NCBI GenBank assembly: GCA_029781975.1
Contig: JAKOVQ010000017.1
Coordinates: 380,074 to 444,073 of the forward strand
DNA from: Acidobacteriota bacterium
GTDB lineage: Bacteria; Acidobacteriota; Thermoanaerobaculia; UBA5066
Direction of reading: 5' to 3'
DNA length: 64,000 bases
Every line of letters starts with the position of its first letter. The first letter of the stretch is position 1. Positions 1-8,228 of this stretch are shown in pieces. A program made the translations under genes and the position numbers. The notes below the pieces were generated by a model. That model saw only the letters and a list, made by a program, of their open reading frames with translations. It did not search any database and had not been told where the DNA came from.

Positions 1-1
1 C

Positions 2-925
2 CGGGCCGGCAGCTACAGGTTCGAGGTCGCGGCGATTCCCGCGCCAGGGACCCCTCCCGGTCCGCCCGCGGTCTTCTCGTTCACCGTCGAGCCCCTCCTC
101 CTCGAGAGCTGGTGGACCCGAGGGCTCCTCCTCCTCCTCGCCGGTACCGGCGCCGTCCTCCTCTTCCGGGCGCGGACCCGCGCCGTGGCCGCCGAGCGCG
201 ACGCGCTGAGAGCCGCCCTCGAGCGGAAGGAGGCCGAGCTCGTCCAGGCGGGACGCCGGCTGGAGGAGGCGGCCATCACCGACGCCCTCACCGGCATCAG
301 GACCCGCCACTTCCTCTCCGCCGCCATCCAGCCCGAGGTGGAGCGGGCCCTTCGCGCCCACGCGACGTTCGCGACGGCGGGCGAGCGCTCCGGGGGCGGC
401 CTCCTCTTCGTCCGGATCGACCTCGACGGCCTCGACGCCCTCGACGCCCGGCTGGGCGACCCTGCGGGCGACGCCGTCCTCGTCGAGACCGCCCGGCGGC
501 TGAAGGCCGTCGTCCGCGCCTCCGACTTCCTGGTGAGGTGGGACCGCGCGGGCTTCCTCGTCGTGACCCGCCTCACCGACCGGTCCGGAGGGAGCGTCGT
601 CGCACGGAAGCTCCTCGGCGCCGTCCGTGGGGAGCCGGTGCCGCTCCCGGAGGGCGGTCCTCACCGGCAGACGGCGTCGATCGGATGGACCCCCTTCCCG
701 TGGTTCGTGGACGCCCCCTCGGCCATCCCGTTCGAGACTCTCCTCGCCGCGGCGGGGCTGGCGTCCGCCAAGGCGAAGACCCGAGGGGGGGACCGGGCGA
801 TCGGCCTCGTCCCCGGCGGGGTCTCCGGGGCGGGTGCCCCCGAAGCGCGCGAGGCCCTTTCGGCTCCCTTCTCCGCTCCCGGCGCCGGGGCGGTCGAGGT
901 CGTCGAGACCGGGCCGGCCGGGTGA
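2..925 (+). CDS. Membrane sensor: Y_Y_Y domain, TM helix, degenerate GGDEF (5' truncated)
   Basis: The gene enters from the left edge, and 307 codons are visible before the stop. The first ~35 residues resemble the end of a Y_Y_Y domain (GSYRFEVAAI). A transmembrane helix at about residues 40-58 and a short coiled coil (AAERDALRAALERKEAEL) come next, then a GGDEF-type domain opening with DALTGIRTRHFL. In this family Y_Y_Y normally follows a Reg_prop beta-propeller, so the missing N-terminus is probably a periplasmic propeller. The GG[DE]EF signature is not conserved: the equivalent stretch reads RWDRAGF. Diguanylate cyclase activity is therefore unlikely, and the domain may instead bind nucleotide or act as a partner. 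A ~50-residue Ala/Gly/Pro-rich tail follows. Confidence 0.8.
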   Translation, partial: RAGSYRFEVAAIPAPGTPPGPPAVFSFTVEPLLLESWWTRGLLLLLAGTGAVLLFRARTRAVAAERDALRAALERKEAELVQAGRRLEEAAITDALTGIRTRHFLSAAIQPEVERALRAHATFATAGERSGGGLLFVRIDLDGLDALDARLGDPAGDAVLVETARRLKAVVRASDFLVRWDRAGFLVVTRLTDRSGGSVVARKLLGAVRGEPVPLPEGGPHRQTASIGWTPFPWFVDAPSAIPFETLLAAAGLASAKAKTRGGDRAIGLVPGGVSGAGAPEAREALSAPFSAPGAGAVEVVETGPAG

Positions 926-1110
926 GGAGGAGTCACACCATTTCGTGTACCAAGCAACCCAGGTGGTCTATTCCCTCCCCGGCCCGGCCCGCCCCGGCGT
1001 CGGAGGAGCGCCGCGAGCGCCCCTTCCGGCGGACGGAGGACCTGGCACCCTTCTTGAGTAGACTTTGCCGGTCCCGCACCGGGACCTGAGAGAGAAGGGG
1101 GAAGTTCCAG

Positions 1111-1368
1111 ATGAAGAAGACCACCGCCGCGGTCGCCGCCGTTCTCGCCACCCTCGCCTTCGGCAGCAGCTCCCTCGCCACGATGGAGTACTACAAGGAG
1201 TACAAGGCCAAGGACGCCAAGGCCACCTGCCAGTCGTGCCACGTCGAGAAGATGCCGAAGAAGGAGGCCCACGAGCTGAACGACTTCGGCAAGAAGGTCC
1301 AGGCCGCCAAGGGGAAGGACAACAAGATCGACTGGGCGAAGGTCCCCGCCGCCGAGAAGAAGGGCTGA
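1111..1368 (+). CDS. Small periplasmic monohaem c-type cytochrome
   Basis: 85 residues. The Lys-Lys N-terminus and hydrophobic core (residues 4-22) form a Sec signal peptide. The mature part is Lys-rich and carries one haem c motif, CQSCH, near residues 40-44. The start has a good ribosome site (AGGGGGAAG about 8 bases upstream). The small size, single haem and high charge suggest a soluble periplasmic electron carrier, but no specific partner is shown. It lies between the degenerate GGDEF sensor and a strong terminator, so it is probably transcribed alone. Which cytochrome family it belongs to is not clear. Confidence 0.8.
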   Translation: MKKTTAAVAAVLATLAFGSSSLATMEYYKEYKAKDAKATCQSCHVEKMPKKEAHELNDFGKKVQAAKGKDNKIDWAKVPAAEKKG

Positions 1369-1385
1369 GCCTCTCTCACCCCTGA

Positions 1386-1446
1386 CGCCGGGCTCCCCCG
1401 GCGCTCCGCGCCCCCGGGGCCTCCCCCCGGGGGCGCTTCGTCTTTC
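1386..1446 (+). terminator. Double-hairpin intrinsic terminator
   Basis: Two perfect hairpins follow the small cytochrome gene. The first is a 7-bp stem at 1386-1403 with loop CTCC. The second is a 12-bp stem at 1408-1436 (GCGCCCCCGGGG against its complement) followed by the T-rich tract TTCGTCTTTC. The T tract is on the + strand, so this ends the cytochrome transcript. The same stem may also limit read-through from the convergent oxidoreductase gene. Confidence 0.8.
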
Positions 1447-1455
1447 GGGGGCGCG

Positions 1456-2613
1456 TCAGAGGACCATCGTCTCGTGGATGAGGTCCCCCCGGGCGAAGCG
1501 ATCGAGGGAGAGGGGCGAGACGTCGACGCTCGTGGCCCGGCCCTCGAGGACGAGCTCCGCGAGACAGCGGCCGGTCGCGGGAGCGTGCATGACGCCGTGC
1601 CCCGAGAAGCCGTTCGCGAGGTAGACGCCGGGAAGGCCCGGCGCCGCCCCGACGATCGCGTGGTGGTCCGGCGTCACCTCGTAGAGCCCCGACCAGCTCC
1701 TCCTGGTGTCGATTCCGGCCTCGGCGATCCCGGGGAAGCGCGCCTGGAGCGGATCGGCGAACCGCTCGACGAAGGCGGGGTCGAAGGCCGTGTTGTAGCC
1801 GGCCGGCTCGTCGGGGTTCGAGTACGCGACGAGGACCCGCTCCCCTTCGCGCCGGACGAGGACCCCGGAGTCGGCGTCGATCGTCATCGGGATCACCGGC
1901 GGGAGGCCGGCGACGGGCCCCGTCAGGAAGAGGTGCCGCCGCACCGGAGAGACCGGCAGGTCGAGCCCGAGGAGGGCCGCCACGGGGGCCGCCCAGGCAC
2001 CGGCGGCGTTCACGAGGACGGGCGCGGTGAACGTGGCTCCGGCCGCCGACCGGACGGCCCAGGTTCCGTCCGCGCGCCGGTCGATCCCGACGACGTCCTG
2101 CCCGAACTGGAACGACGCTCCTCCGCGGCTCGCCCCGGAGAGGTAGAAGGTGCAGAGACGTCCCGGGTCGATGAAGCCGTCGCGCGCCCCGAACGTCCCG
2201 CCCGCGATCTCCCCCGCCGCGTACGGCGCGCGACGCCTCACCTGGGCCGCGTCGAGCACCTCCACGCTGACGCCGAGCCGCCGCTGGAACTCCGCCGCCT
2301 TCTTCATCGCCTCGAGCCTCTCGGGGCTGCCGGTCAGGAACAGGTAACCCGCCTTCCTGTAGGCGGGGGGCGCGCCGATCTCCTCCTCGAGGGAATCGAG
2401 GACCTCCATCGACAGGAGCGACATCCGGAGGTTGATCTCGGTCGTGAACTGGGCCCGGATGCCGCCGTTCGCCCTCGACGTCGAGCCGGCGCCCGGGAGC
2501 GGCTCCCGCTCGAGGACGACGACGCCGCGGGCTCCCTTGCGCGTCAGCTCGAACGCGACGGCGCAGCCGACGACCCCCGCTCCCACGATCAGGACGGACG
2601 CTCGCTCTTCCAT
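1456..2613 (-). CDS. FAD-dependent amine/amino-acid oxidoreductase (DAO family)
   Basis: 385 residues. An N-terminal Rossmann motif VLIVGAGVVGCAVAFEL (about residues 7-23) binds FAD, and an Arg/Glu stretch follows (VVVLEREP). The C-terminal LANGFSGHGVMHAPATG motif is typical of sarcosine oxidase, glycine oxidase and hydrogen-cyanide-synthase-C-like enzymes. These proteins oxidise secondary or primary amines of small amino acids. The exact substrate cannot be read from the sequence. The ATG has a GGAGGGG ribosome site, but that site lies in the 3' arm of a hairpin (2618-2633). The gene sits downstream of fdhE on the same strand with only 55 bases between, so it may be co-transcribed with the formate dehydrogenase operon. 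Confidence 0.85.
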   Translation of the reverse strand: MEERASVLIVGAGVVGCAVAFELTRKGARGVVVLEREPLPGAGSTSRANGGIRAQFTTEINLRMSLLSMEVLDSLEEEIGAPPAYRKAGYLFLTGSPERLEAMKKAAEFQRRLGVSVEVLDAAQVRRRAPYAAGEIAGGTFGARDGFIDPGRLCTFYLSGASRGGASFQFGQDVVGIDRRADGTWAVRSAAGATFTAPVLVNAAGAWAAPVAALLGLDLPVSPVRRHLFLTGPVAGLPPVIPMTIDADSGVLVRREGERVLVAYSNPDEPAGYNTAFDPAFVERFADPLQARFPGIAEAGIDTRRSWSGLYEVTPDHHAIVGAAPGLPGVYLANGFSGHGVMHAPATGRCLAELVLEGRATSVDVSPLSLDRFARGDLIHETMVL

Positions 2614-2617
2614 CGGC

Positions 2618-2633
2618 CCCTCCGCTCGGAGGG
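2618..2633 (-). promoter_or_regulatory. Hairpin covering the ribosome site of the DAO-family gene
   Basis: On the minus strand CCCTCC-GAGC-GGAGGG forms a 6-bp stem whose 3' arm is the Shine-Dalgarno sequence of the oxidoreductase starting at 2613. Folding would hide the ribosome site. It may restrict translation after read-through from fdhE. Function is inferred from the fold only. Confidence 0.4.
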
Positions 2634-2668
2634 AGGAGCTTAGACCATCGGCGGCTGCGGGGGCTGGC

Positions 2669-3457
2669 TCATACCCCGGCGATCCCCGGCTCGAGCCGCT
2701 CCCACCCCTCTTCCTGCGCCCAGAGGTCGAGGGCGACGGAGAGGAGGTCGTCGACCTCGGGGAGGGGACGCGCATCGACGCCGAGGTCGATCGCCTTCAC
2801 GTACCGGCGGCAGGCTTCGCACGCCTCGAGCCTCACGCCGGGATGGCGCTCGGAGCGGAACACCGGGAGCTTCGCCGGGTCGGTCTCCCCGCAGCCCGGG
2901 CAGCGGATCCGCTCGAGGGCCCGTTCCCCGCCGCAGAAGGAGCAGACGAGATGGCGCCCCGCCCCGTGCGTCTCGGCTTCCACCCGCAGGAACCCGACTC
3001 CCGGAGGGCCCCCGCAGAACGGACACCCCGTATCGGACGGGGGACGGTCCGGCCGGTGGCCCGCCGCCCGGAGCGTCTCGAGGCAGGGGCGGAGGAACGC
3101 TCGGGAGAGGAAGTCGCTCGCGCCCGAGGCCTCGGCCGACCAGGACGCCAGGAGGCGCCTGCGCCCTTCCTCGTCCCCTCCCTCCAGCAGGCGTCCCGCT
3201 TCCTCCGCGACCTCCGGGGCCGAGCTGCGACGGAGGAGCTCCAGGAAGGCCCGCTGCAGGGGGAGGAGCCTCGGGAGGTCCGCGGCGATCGAGCCGGACA
3301 GGGGGGGCGGCCCGCCCGCCGCGAGGGCGGAGGCCACGCGCCCCTGAGCCCGCAGCAGCTCCCCGGCGAACCGGAGGAGCGGCACGGCCGCTCCTCCCTC
3401 CGCCGCCAGCGCGTCGGCCCGGGCGGCCCGCCGCCCGAACTCCTCCGCGACCGTCAC
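2669..3457 (-). CDS. fdhE: Formate dehydrogenase accessory protein FdhE
   Basis: 262 residues from a GTG start that overlaps the gamma-subunit stop by four bases (GTGA). The C-terminal half has two CxxC-type rubredoxin-like knuckles: CPFCGG then CSFCGG, and CPGCGE then CEACRR. These bind iron in the FdhE family. FdhE is a cytoplasmic assembly factor needed for active respiratory formate dehydrogenases and interacts with the catalytic subunit. The fourfold overlap and last position in the operon fit this role. No other start with better signals is visible. Confidence 0.9.
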   Translation of the reverse strand: MTVAEEFGRRAARADALAAEGGAAVPLLRFAGELLRAQGRVASALAAGGPPPLSGSIAADLPRLLPLQRAFLELLRRSSAPEVAEEAGRLLEGGDEEGRRRLLASWSAEASGASDFLSRAFLRPCLETLRAAGHRPDRPPSDTGCPFCGGPPGVGFLRVEAETHGAGRHLVCSFCGGERALERIRCPGCGETDPAKLPVFRSERHPGVRLEACEACRRYVKAIDLGVDARPLPEVDDLLSVALDLWAQEEGWERLEPGIAGV

Positions 3458-4146
3458 CTCTTCCCGTTCCCCAGGAGCTCCCGGTACCACTTCGGGTGGT
3501 GGATCCGCGCCCATGCCTTCGAGACCGTGCCGCGCGTCATCGCGTTGAAGGTCCCCGGCTCCGCCGTCGTCGCCAGGTAGATGTGGAAGACGATGGAGAC
3601 GAGGAAGAGGACGAACGTCACGTCGTGGACGATGATGGCCGCGATGCGCACCCCCTGCGGGAACGAAAGCGGGAACCACCCCACGATCCCGGAGGCCAGG
3701 AGACCGAGCGACGCGAGGAACGACGTGTAGAAGAAGACCTTCTGCCCGCCGTTGTACTTCCCGATCTTCTCGTGGTTCTCGGCGTCGCGCAGGTAGGCCA
3801 GGAGGCGCGGGCCCACCCAGCCCCGCTCCTCGCGCGTCATCTTCATCTCGCGCGACCAGTGGACGAACATCGTGAGCGACGCCAGGAAGAACGCGACCCC
3901 GAAGTAGGGGTGGAGGATGCGGCAGACCGAGAGCCCGCCGAAGAGGTTCCCCAGCCAGCCGAACACCGGCGTCCAGATGGGGAGGCCGGTGAGGAGGCAG
4001 AGGAAGAAGGTGTTCGCGACCGTCCAGTGGATGACGCGGGAGGAGAGGCGGTGGCGGACGATCTCGCCGCCCACGACGACGTTCTCGGCCGTCCGGGCGT
4101 CGAAGGCCGCTTCGTCGAACCCGATCTGGCGCTTGACGCTGCTCAT
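3454..4146 (-). CDS. fdnI: Formate dehydrogenase gamma subunit, membrane cytochrome b
   Basis: 230 residues. After a ~30-residue cytoplasmic lead the protein has about four transmembrane helices. Histidines are placed for haem b: HRLSSRVIHW near residues 31-40, HPYFGVAFF in helix 2, and IVHDVTFVLF with FHIYLATT in the last helices. This subunit takes electrons from the Fe-S beta subunit and passes them to quinone in the inner membrane. It starts 11 bases after the beta-subunit stop with a GGGGGA ribosome site. The symbol follows the E. coli FdnI/FdoI family; which paralogue is closest was not tested. Confidence 0.92.
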   Translation of the reverse strand: MSSVKRQIGFDEAAFDARTAENVVVGGEIVRHRLSSRVIHWTVANTFFLCLLTGLPIWTPVFGWLGNLFGGLSVCRILHPYFGVAFFLASLTMFVHWSREMKMTREERGWVGPRLLAYLRDAENHEKIGKYNGGQKVFFYTSFLASLGLLASGIVGWFPLSFPQGVRIAAIIVHDVTFVLFLVSIVFHIYLATTAEPGTFNAMTRGTVSKAWARIHHPKWYRELLGNGKR

Positions 4147-4157
4147 CGGCTCCCCCT

Positions 4158-5048
4158 TCACGCCGCCGTTCCGGTCTCGTCGGGGTCCCGTGGACCGGGG
4201 TCGACGTGGCCCTTGTTGCCGTGGTAGAGGTGGTGGCCGAACGCGCCGACCACCGCCCCCAGGACCGCCAGGAAGCCGAGCGGCCGGAGGAAACCCTTCC
4301 AGAGCTTGACGCCCAGCGGGACCTGCGGGTCCTTCGGCAGGCCGTACCACTCGGGGTGGTCGCCGTGGGCGAGGACGGTGACGACGGCCGTCCCGCCGAC
4401 GCCCGGCGGGTCGTAGACCGCGGCCTGGGCGAATCCCGTCGCCTTCAGCTGGGCCACGCGCCCCTTCGCCAGCGAGAGCATGTCGTCCTTCGTGCCGAAA
4501 TGGAGGCACCCTGTCGGACAGCTCTTGACGCACGCCGGCTCCAGCCCCACGCGCGACCGGTCGACGCAGAGCGTGCACTTCTGCATCTTGCCGGTCTTCT
4601 CGGCGAACTTGGGGACGTTGAACGGGCAGCCCGAGGCGCAGTAGGCGCAGCCGATGCACTTGTCGGGGTTGACGTCGACGATGCCGTTGGCGTACTGGAC
4701 GATGGCGCCGGGCGCCGGGCAGGCCTCGAGGCAGCCGGGGTCCTCGCAGTGCATGCACTGGTCCTTGCGCATCAGCCAGACCAGGGTGTCGCCGTGCTCC
4801 ATCTCGTTGAAGCGGATCAGGTTCCAGTAGCCCGCGTGGAGGTCGGGGAGGGTCTGGTAGGAGCCGGCCTGGACGGTCGCCACCTCCGGCAGGTCGTTCC
4901 ACTCCTGGCAGGCGATCTCGCAGGCCTTGCATCCGATGCAGGTGGAGGTGTCGATGTACTTCGAGACGGTCGGCAGCTTCCGGGCCCCGCCGAGGAAGCC
5001 CAGGACCGAGGCGGAGGAGCGGCGGACCTCGAGCTCGTTGACGGCCAT
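4158..5048 (-). CDS. fdnH: Formate dehydrogenase beta subunit, four [4Fe-4S] ferredoxin-type protein
   Basis: 296 residues. Cysteine clusters in order are CIGCKACEIACQEW, CMHCEDPGCLEACP, CIGCAYCASGCPFNVP and CTLC...CVKSCPTGC, enough for four [4Fe-4S] clusters. A single transmembrane helix near residues 250-270 (PLGFLAVLGAVVGAFGHH) anchors the protein, as in FdnH. It wires the alpha-subunit molybdenum/tungsten site to the gamma-subunit haems. It lies between the alpha and gamma genes with short gaps (13 and 11 bases), so the three are translated from one mRNA. Confidence 0.95.
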   Translation of the reverse strand: MAVNELEVRRSSASVLGFLGGARKLPTVSKYIDTSTCIGCKACEIACQEWNDLPEVATVQAGSYQTLPDLHAGYWNLIRFNEMEHGDTLVWLMRKDQCMHCEDPGCLEACPAPGAIVQYANGIVDVNPDKCIGCAYCASGCPFNVPKFAEKTGKMQKCTLCVDRSRVGLEPACVKSCPTGCLHFGTKDDMLSLAKGRVAQLKATGFAQAAVYDPPGVGGTAVVTVLAHGDHPEWYGLPKDPQVPLGVKLWKGFLRPLGFLAVLGAVVGAFGHHLYHGNKGHVDPGPRDPDETGTAA

Positions 5049-5061
5049 GGCGCGCCTCCCC

Positions 5062-8000
5062 TCAGACCTTCTCGACCTTCACGAGGAAGGTCTTGAACTC
5101 GGGGGTGAAGGTGTTGGGGTCGACGACGGACGCCGTGAGGAAGTTCGCCAGCGGACCGGCATGGGGCCCTTCGACCGCGAATCCCCAGTGGATCGGGAAG
5201 CCGATCTGCCAGAGCTGCTTCCCGTCCACCTTCAGCGGCCGGAGGCGCTTGGTGACGAGCGCCATCCCCTCGATGCGCCCGCGGGCGCTCGAGACGGCGA
5301 TCTTCTGGCCGTTCGCGATCCCCTTCTCCTTCGCGAGCTCCTCGGGCACCTCGAAGAAGAAGCCGGGCTGGACCTGGTTCAGCCGCTTGTTGTGCTTCGT
5401 CCAGTAATGGAAGTGCTCGGTGAGGCGGTACGTCGTGCAGACGACCGGGAACTCCTCCTTCTTCCCCAGCTTGTCCTTGTCGCTCTTGAAGACCTTCGCG
5501 ACGGGGCTGGAGGTCACCTTCGCGTGGAGGGCGTTGTCGACGGGCGCCTCCTCCGCCTCGTAGTGCTCGGGGAACGGCCCGTCCGCGAGGACCGCCGCGA
5601 AGAGGCGGCCCACCCCCTCCGGCAGCATGATGAAGGCGCCGAACTCGCCCGGCCTGGCGTCCGGCTTCATGTCCGGGACGTCGCCCACCCACTTCTCGCC
5701 GTTCCACCTGATCCCGACGCGCGTGGCGTCCCAGGGGTTGCCGTCCTTGTCCGCGGACGCGCGGTTGTAGAGGACCCGCCGGTTCGCAGGCCACGAGAAG
5801 CCCCAGTTGTGGAACATCCCGAGGCCGCCCGGGTCGGCGGCGACGCGCCGGGCGGTGTTGTTTCCGGCCTCGGTGAAGCAGCCGGAGTAGATCCAGTTGC
5901 CGCACATCGTCGAGCCGTCGGCGGCCAGCTGGACGAAGCCGTCGAGCTGCTGGCCGGCGGCCTTCAGGACCTTGGTCTTGTCCTTCGGGTCCGGCAGGTC
6001 CGCGAGCGCCTTGCCGTTGATCTCCTTCAGGACGTCCGAGAGGTCGGGGCTCGCCGGGTTCCCGTACGCCCACGAGACGTTCAGGACCGCCTCGGGGAGC
6101 TTGCCCCCCTCCTTCTTGTAGAGGTCGCGGACGGCCAGGAAGAGGCGCGCCAGGATCTCGTGGTCGAGCTTCGCCTGGCCGGGGGGCTCCACCGCCTTCC
6201 ACTTCCACTGCGCCCATCGGGCAGAGTTCGTGAAGCTGCCGTCCTTCTCGGCGAAGAGGGTCGCCGGGAGGAGGAACACCTCCGTCTGGATCTTCGAGAC
6301 GTCCGGCGTACCGTACTCCTTCGGCGCCTTCCAGAACGCCGGCGTCTCCGTCTCGGAGTTCTCCACGACGACGAGCCACTTGAGCTTCGCGAGGGCCGCG
6401 ATCATCTTGCCGCTGTTCGGCCCGGTCGCGACCGGGTTCATCCCGAACGAGATCAGCCCCTCCGGCCCCGGCTCGTCCGCTCCCGCACGCTTGGACGACC
6501 CCCGGTACATGTCGTCGAACATGTGGGCCCAGGAGTAGGGGCCGTCCATCTTCGGGAGCCACTGGTAGCCGAACTCGTTCTGCGCGGTCGCCGTCCCCCC
6601 CCAGACGGCCTTCAGGAGCGACACCATGAACTTCGGCGTGTTCTGCCAGTAGTTCATGGTGGGCCACGGCTGGCCGTTGAGGGTCTTGGGAGTCGTCGCG
6701 TCGAGGTATTCGGCCAGCGTCGTCTGCGCGGCGAGCGGCGTCCTGAGATAGCCGGGGAGGATCTCGGCGTTCCCCCCCATGTCCGTCGCCCCCTGGATGT
6801 TCGAATGCCCCCGCAGCGCGTTCACGCCGCCTCCCGGCCGGCCGACGTTTCCCAGGAGGAGCTGGAGGATCGCGGCGGAGCGGATGATCTGGACGCCGAT
6901 GGAGTGCTGAGTCCACCCCAGCGCGTACATGATCGTCCCGACGCGGGCCGCCGTCCCCGTCGAGGTGACGACGTCGGCGACCTTGAGGAACTGCTCCTTC
7001 GGGGTGCCGCAGATCCGCTCGACCATCTCCGGGGTGTAGCGGTCCACGTGCTTCCTCAGGAGCTGGAAGACGCAGCGCGGGTTCTCGAGCGTCTCGTCCA
7101 GGGCGTACGCCTTCGTCTTCGGGTCGGCCTCGTAGGCCCAGGAGGACTTGTCGTACTCGCGCTTCTCCGCGTCGAGCCCCGTGAAGACGCCGTCGTCGAA
7201 CCCGAACTTCTCGCTCACGACGAACGGGGCGTTCGTGTGGAGCTTGACGTAGTCCTCGTGGTAGCGCTTGTTCTCGATGGCGTAGCGGCAGAGGCCCAGG
7301 AGGAACGCGACGTCGGTGCCGGACCGGAGGGGCGCGTAGAGGTCGGCGACGGCCGCCGTCCGCGTGAACCGCGGGTCCACCGCCACGAGCTTGGCTCCGC
7401 GCGTCTTCTTGGCCTCGATCGCCCACTTGAAGCCGCAGGGGTGGTTCTCGGCCGGGTTCCCTCCCATGCAGAGGACGACGTCGGCGTTCTTGATGTCGAC
7501 CCAGCCGTTGGTCATCGCCCCGCGCCCGAACGTGGCGGCCAGACTGGCCACCGTGGGCCCGTGTCAAACCCGTGCCTGGGTGTCCCTGTAGGTCACTCCG
7601 AAGGCGACGGACGCCTTCCACTGGAGGAAGTTGAACTCGTTCGTGTCGGTGCAGCCGCCGATCATCCCCATGCCGGGGTTGCGGTTGACGACCTGCCCCT
7701 TGGCGTTCTTCTCCACGAAGCAGCGGTCCCGGGTGTCCTTCACGTGCCGGGCGATCCGCGCGATCGCGTCGTCCCAGGAGATCTCCTCCCACGTGTCGGA
7801 GCCGGGCTTCCTCACGCGCGGCGCCGTGAGCCGGCCCGGATGGGAGATGTCCTCCTTGATGGCCATCCCCTTCGGGCAGAGGGTGCCGCGGTTGATGGGG
7901 TGGTCCGGGTCCCCCTCGACGTGAACGACCGAGCCGGTCACGTTCTTCGCCCGGTCCCCGAGCGTGTGGAGGATCACGCCGCAGGAGACCGCGCAGTAGG

Positions 8001-8139
8001 GGCACGTCGATCGCGTCTCCGTCGTGCGGGCGATCTTCAGGTCCCGCATCTCGGCCCGTGCCTCGGAGACGTCGAGGCCGAGGGCAATGCTCCCGCCCAC
8101 GGTCCCGGCCTTCAGGAAAGCCCGCCTCGACAGGTCCAT
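5062..8139 (-). CDS. fdnG: Formate dehydrogenase alpha subunit, selenocysteine-containing molybdopterin enzyme
   Basis: The gene reads through an in-frame TGA at 7564-7566, giving 1025 residues with selenocysteine at residue 192. The flanking residues, RV-U-HGPTVASLA, match the active site of FdnG/FdoG-type enzymes. The N-terminus has a twin-arginine signal (SRRAFLK) for folded export. A [4Fe-4S] motif (CPYCAVSCGV...CPKG) follows at about residues 44-90, then the bis-MGD-binding domains. It oxidises formate to CO2 and delivers electrons to the beta subunit. The start has a GGAGG site 8 bases upstream. Length and Sec position are close to E. coli FdnG (1015 residues, Sec196). An annotation that stops at the TGA would split it into two false genes. 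Confidence 0.95.
7534..7566 (-). promoter_or_regulatory. Sec codon and bacterial SECIS-like hairpin
   Basis: Directly after the TGA (7564-7566) the mRNA can form a 7-bp stem, GGUGGCC/GGCCGCC, with apical loop AGUCU at 7534-7552. One pair is G-U. Bacterial SECIS elements bind SelB just downstream of the UGA, and in enteric fdnG the loop is similar. The stem is 11 bases after the UGA, as expected. The selenocysteine machinery (selA, selB, selC) is not in this window. Confidence 0.85.
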
Positions 8140-8166
8140 CGCCTACCTCCGATGTGTTGTGGGCGA

Positions 8167-8172
8167 AGGGTA
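8167..8172 (-). promoter_or_regulatory. Candidate -10 box for the formate dehydrogenase genes
   Basis: GC-TACCCT on the minus strand lies 27 bases upstream of the fdnG start and matches the (G)CTAnnnT pattern seen before many genes here. No convincing -35 was found. Transcription could also enter from fdhD. Confidence 0.3.
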
Positions 8173-8206
8173 GCACCGGCGGCAAGGGGGGGCGTAACTT
8201 TCCCGA

Positions 8207-8222
8207 GGCGCGTAAACGCGCC
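8207..8222. repeat. 16-bp inverted repeat between fdhD and fdnG
   Basis: GGCGCGT-AA-ACGCGCC is a perfect dyad in the 89-base gap between the two genes. It has no T tract, so it is more likely an operator or an mRNA processing hairpin than a terminator. No regulator can be assigned. Confidence 0.45.
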
Positions 8223-8228
8223 CCGTCC

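Noticed and set aside
7564-7566. Internal stop making the formate dehydrogenase a pseudogene
   Set aside because: The context and SECIS-like stem are those of a functional selenocysteine codon, and the rest of the frame is intact.
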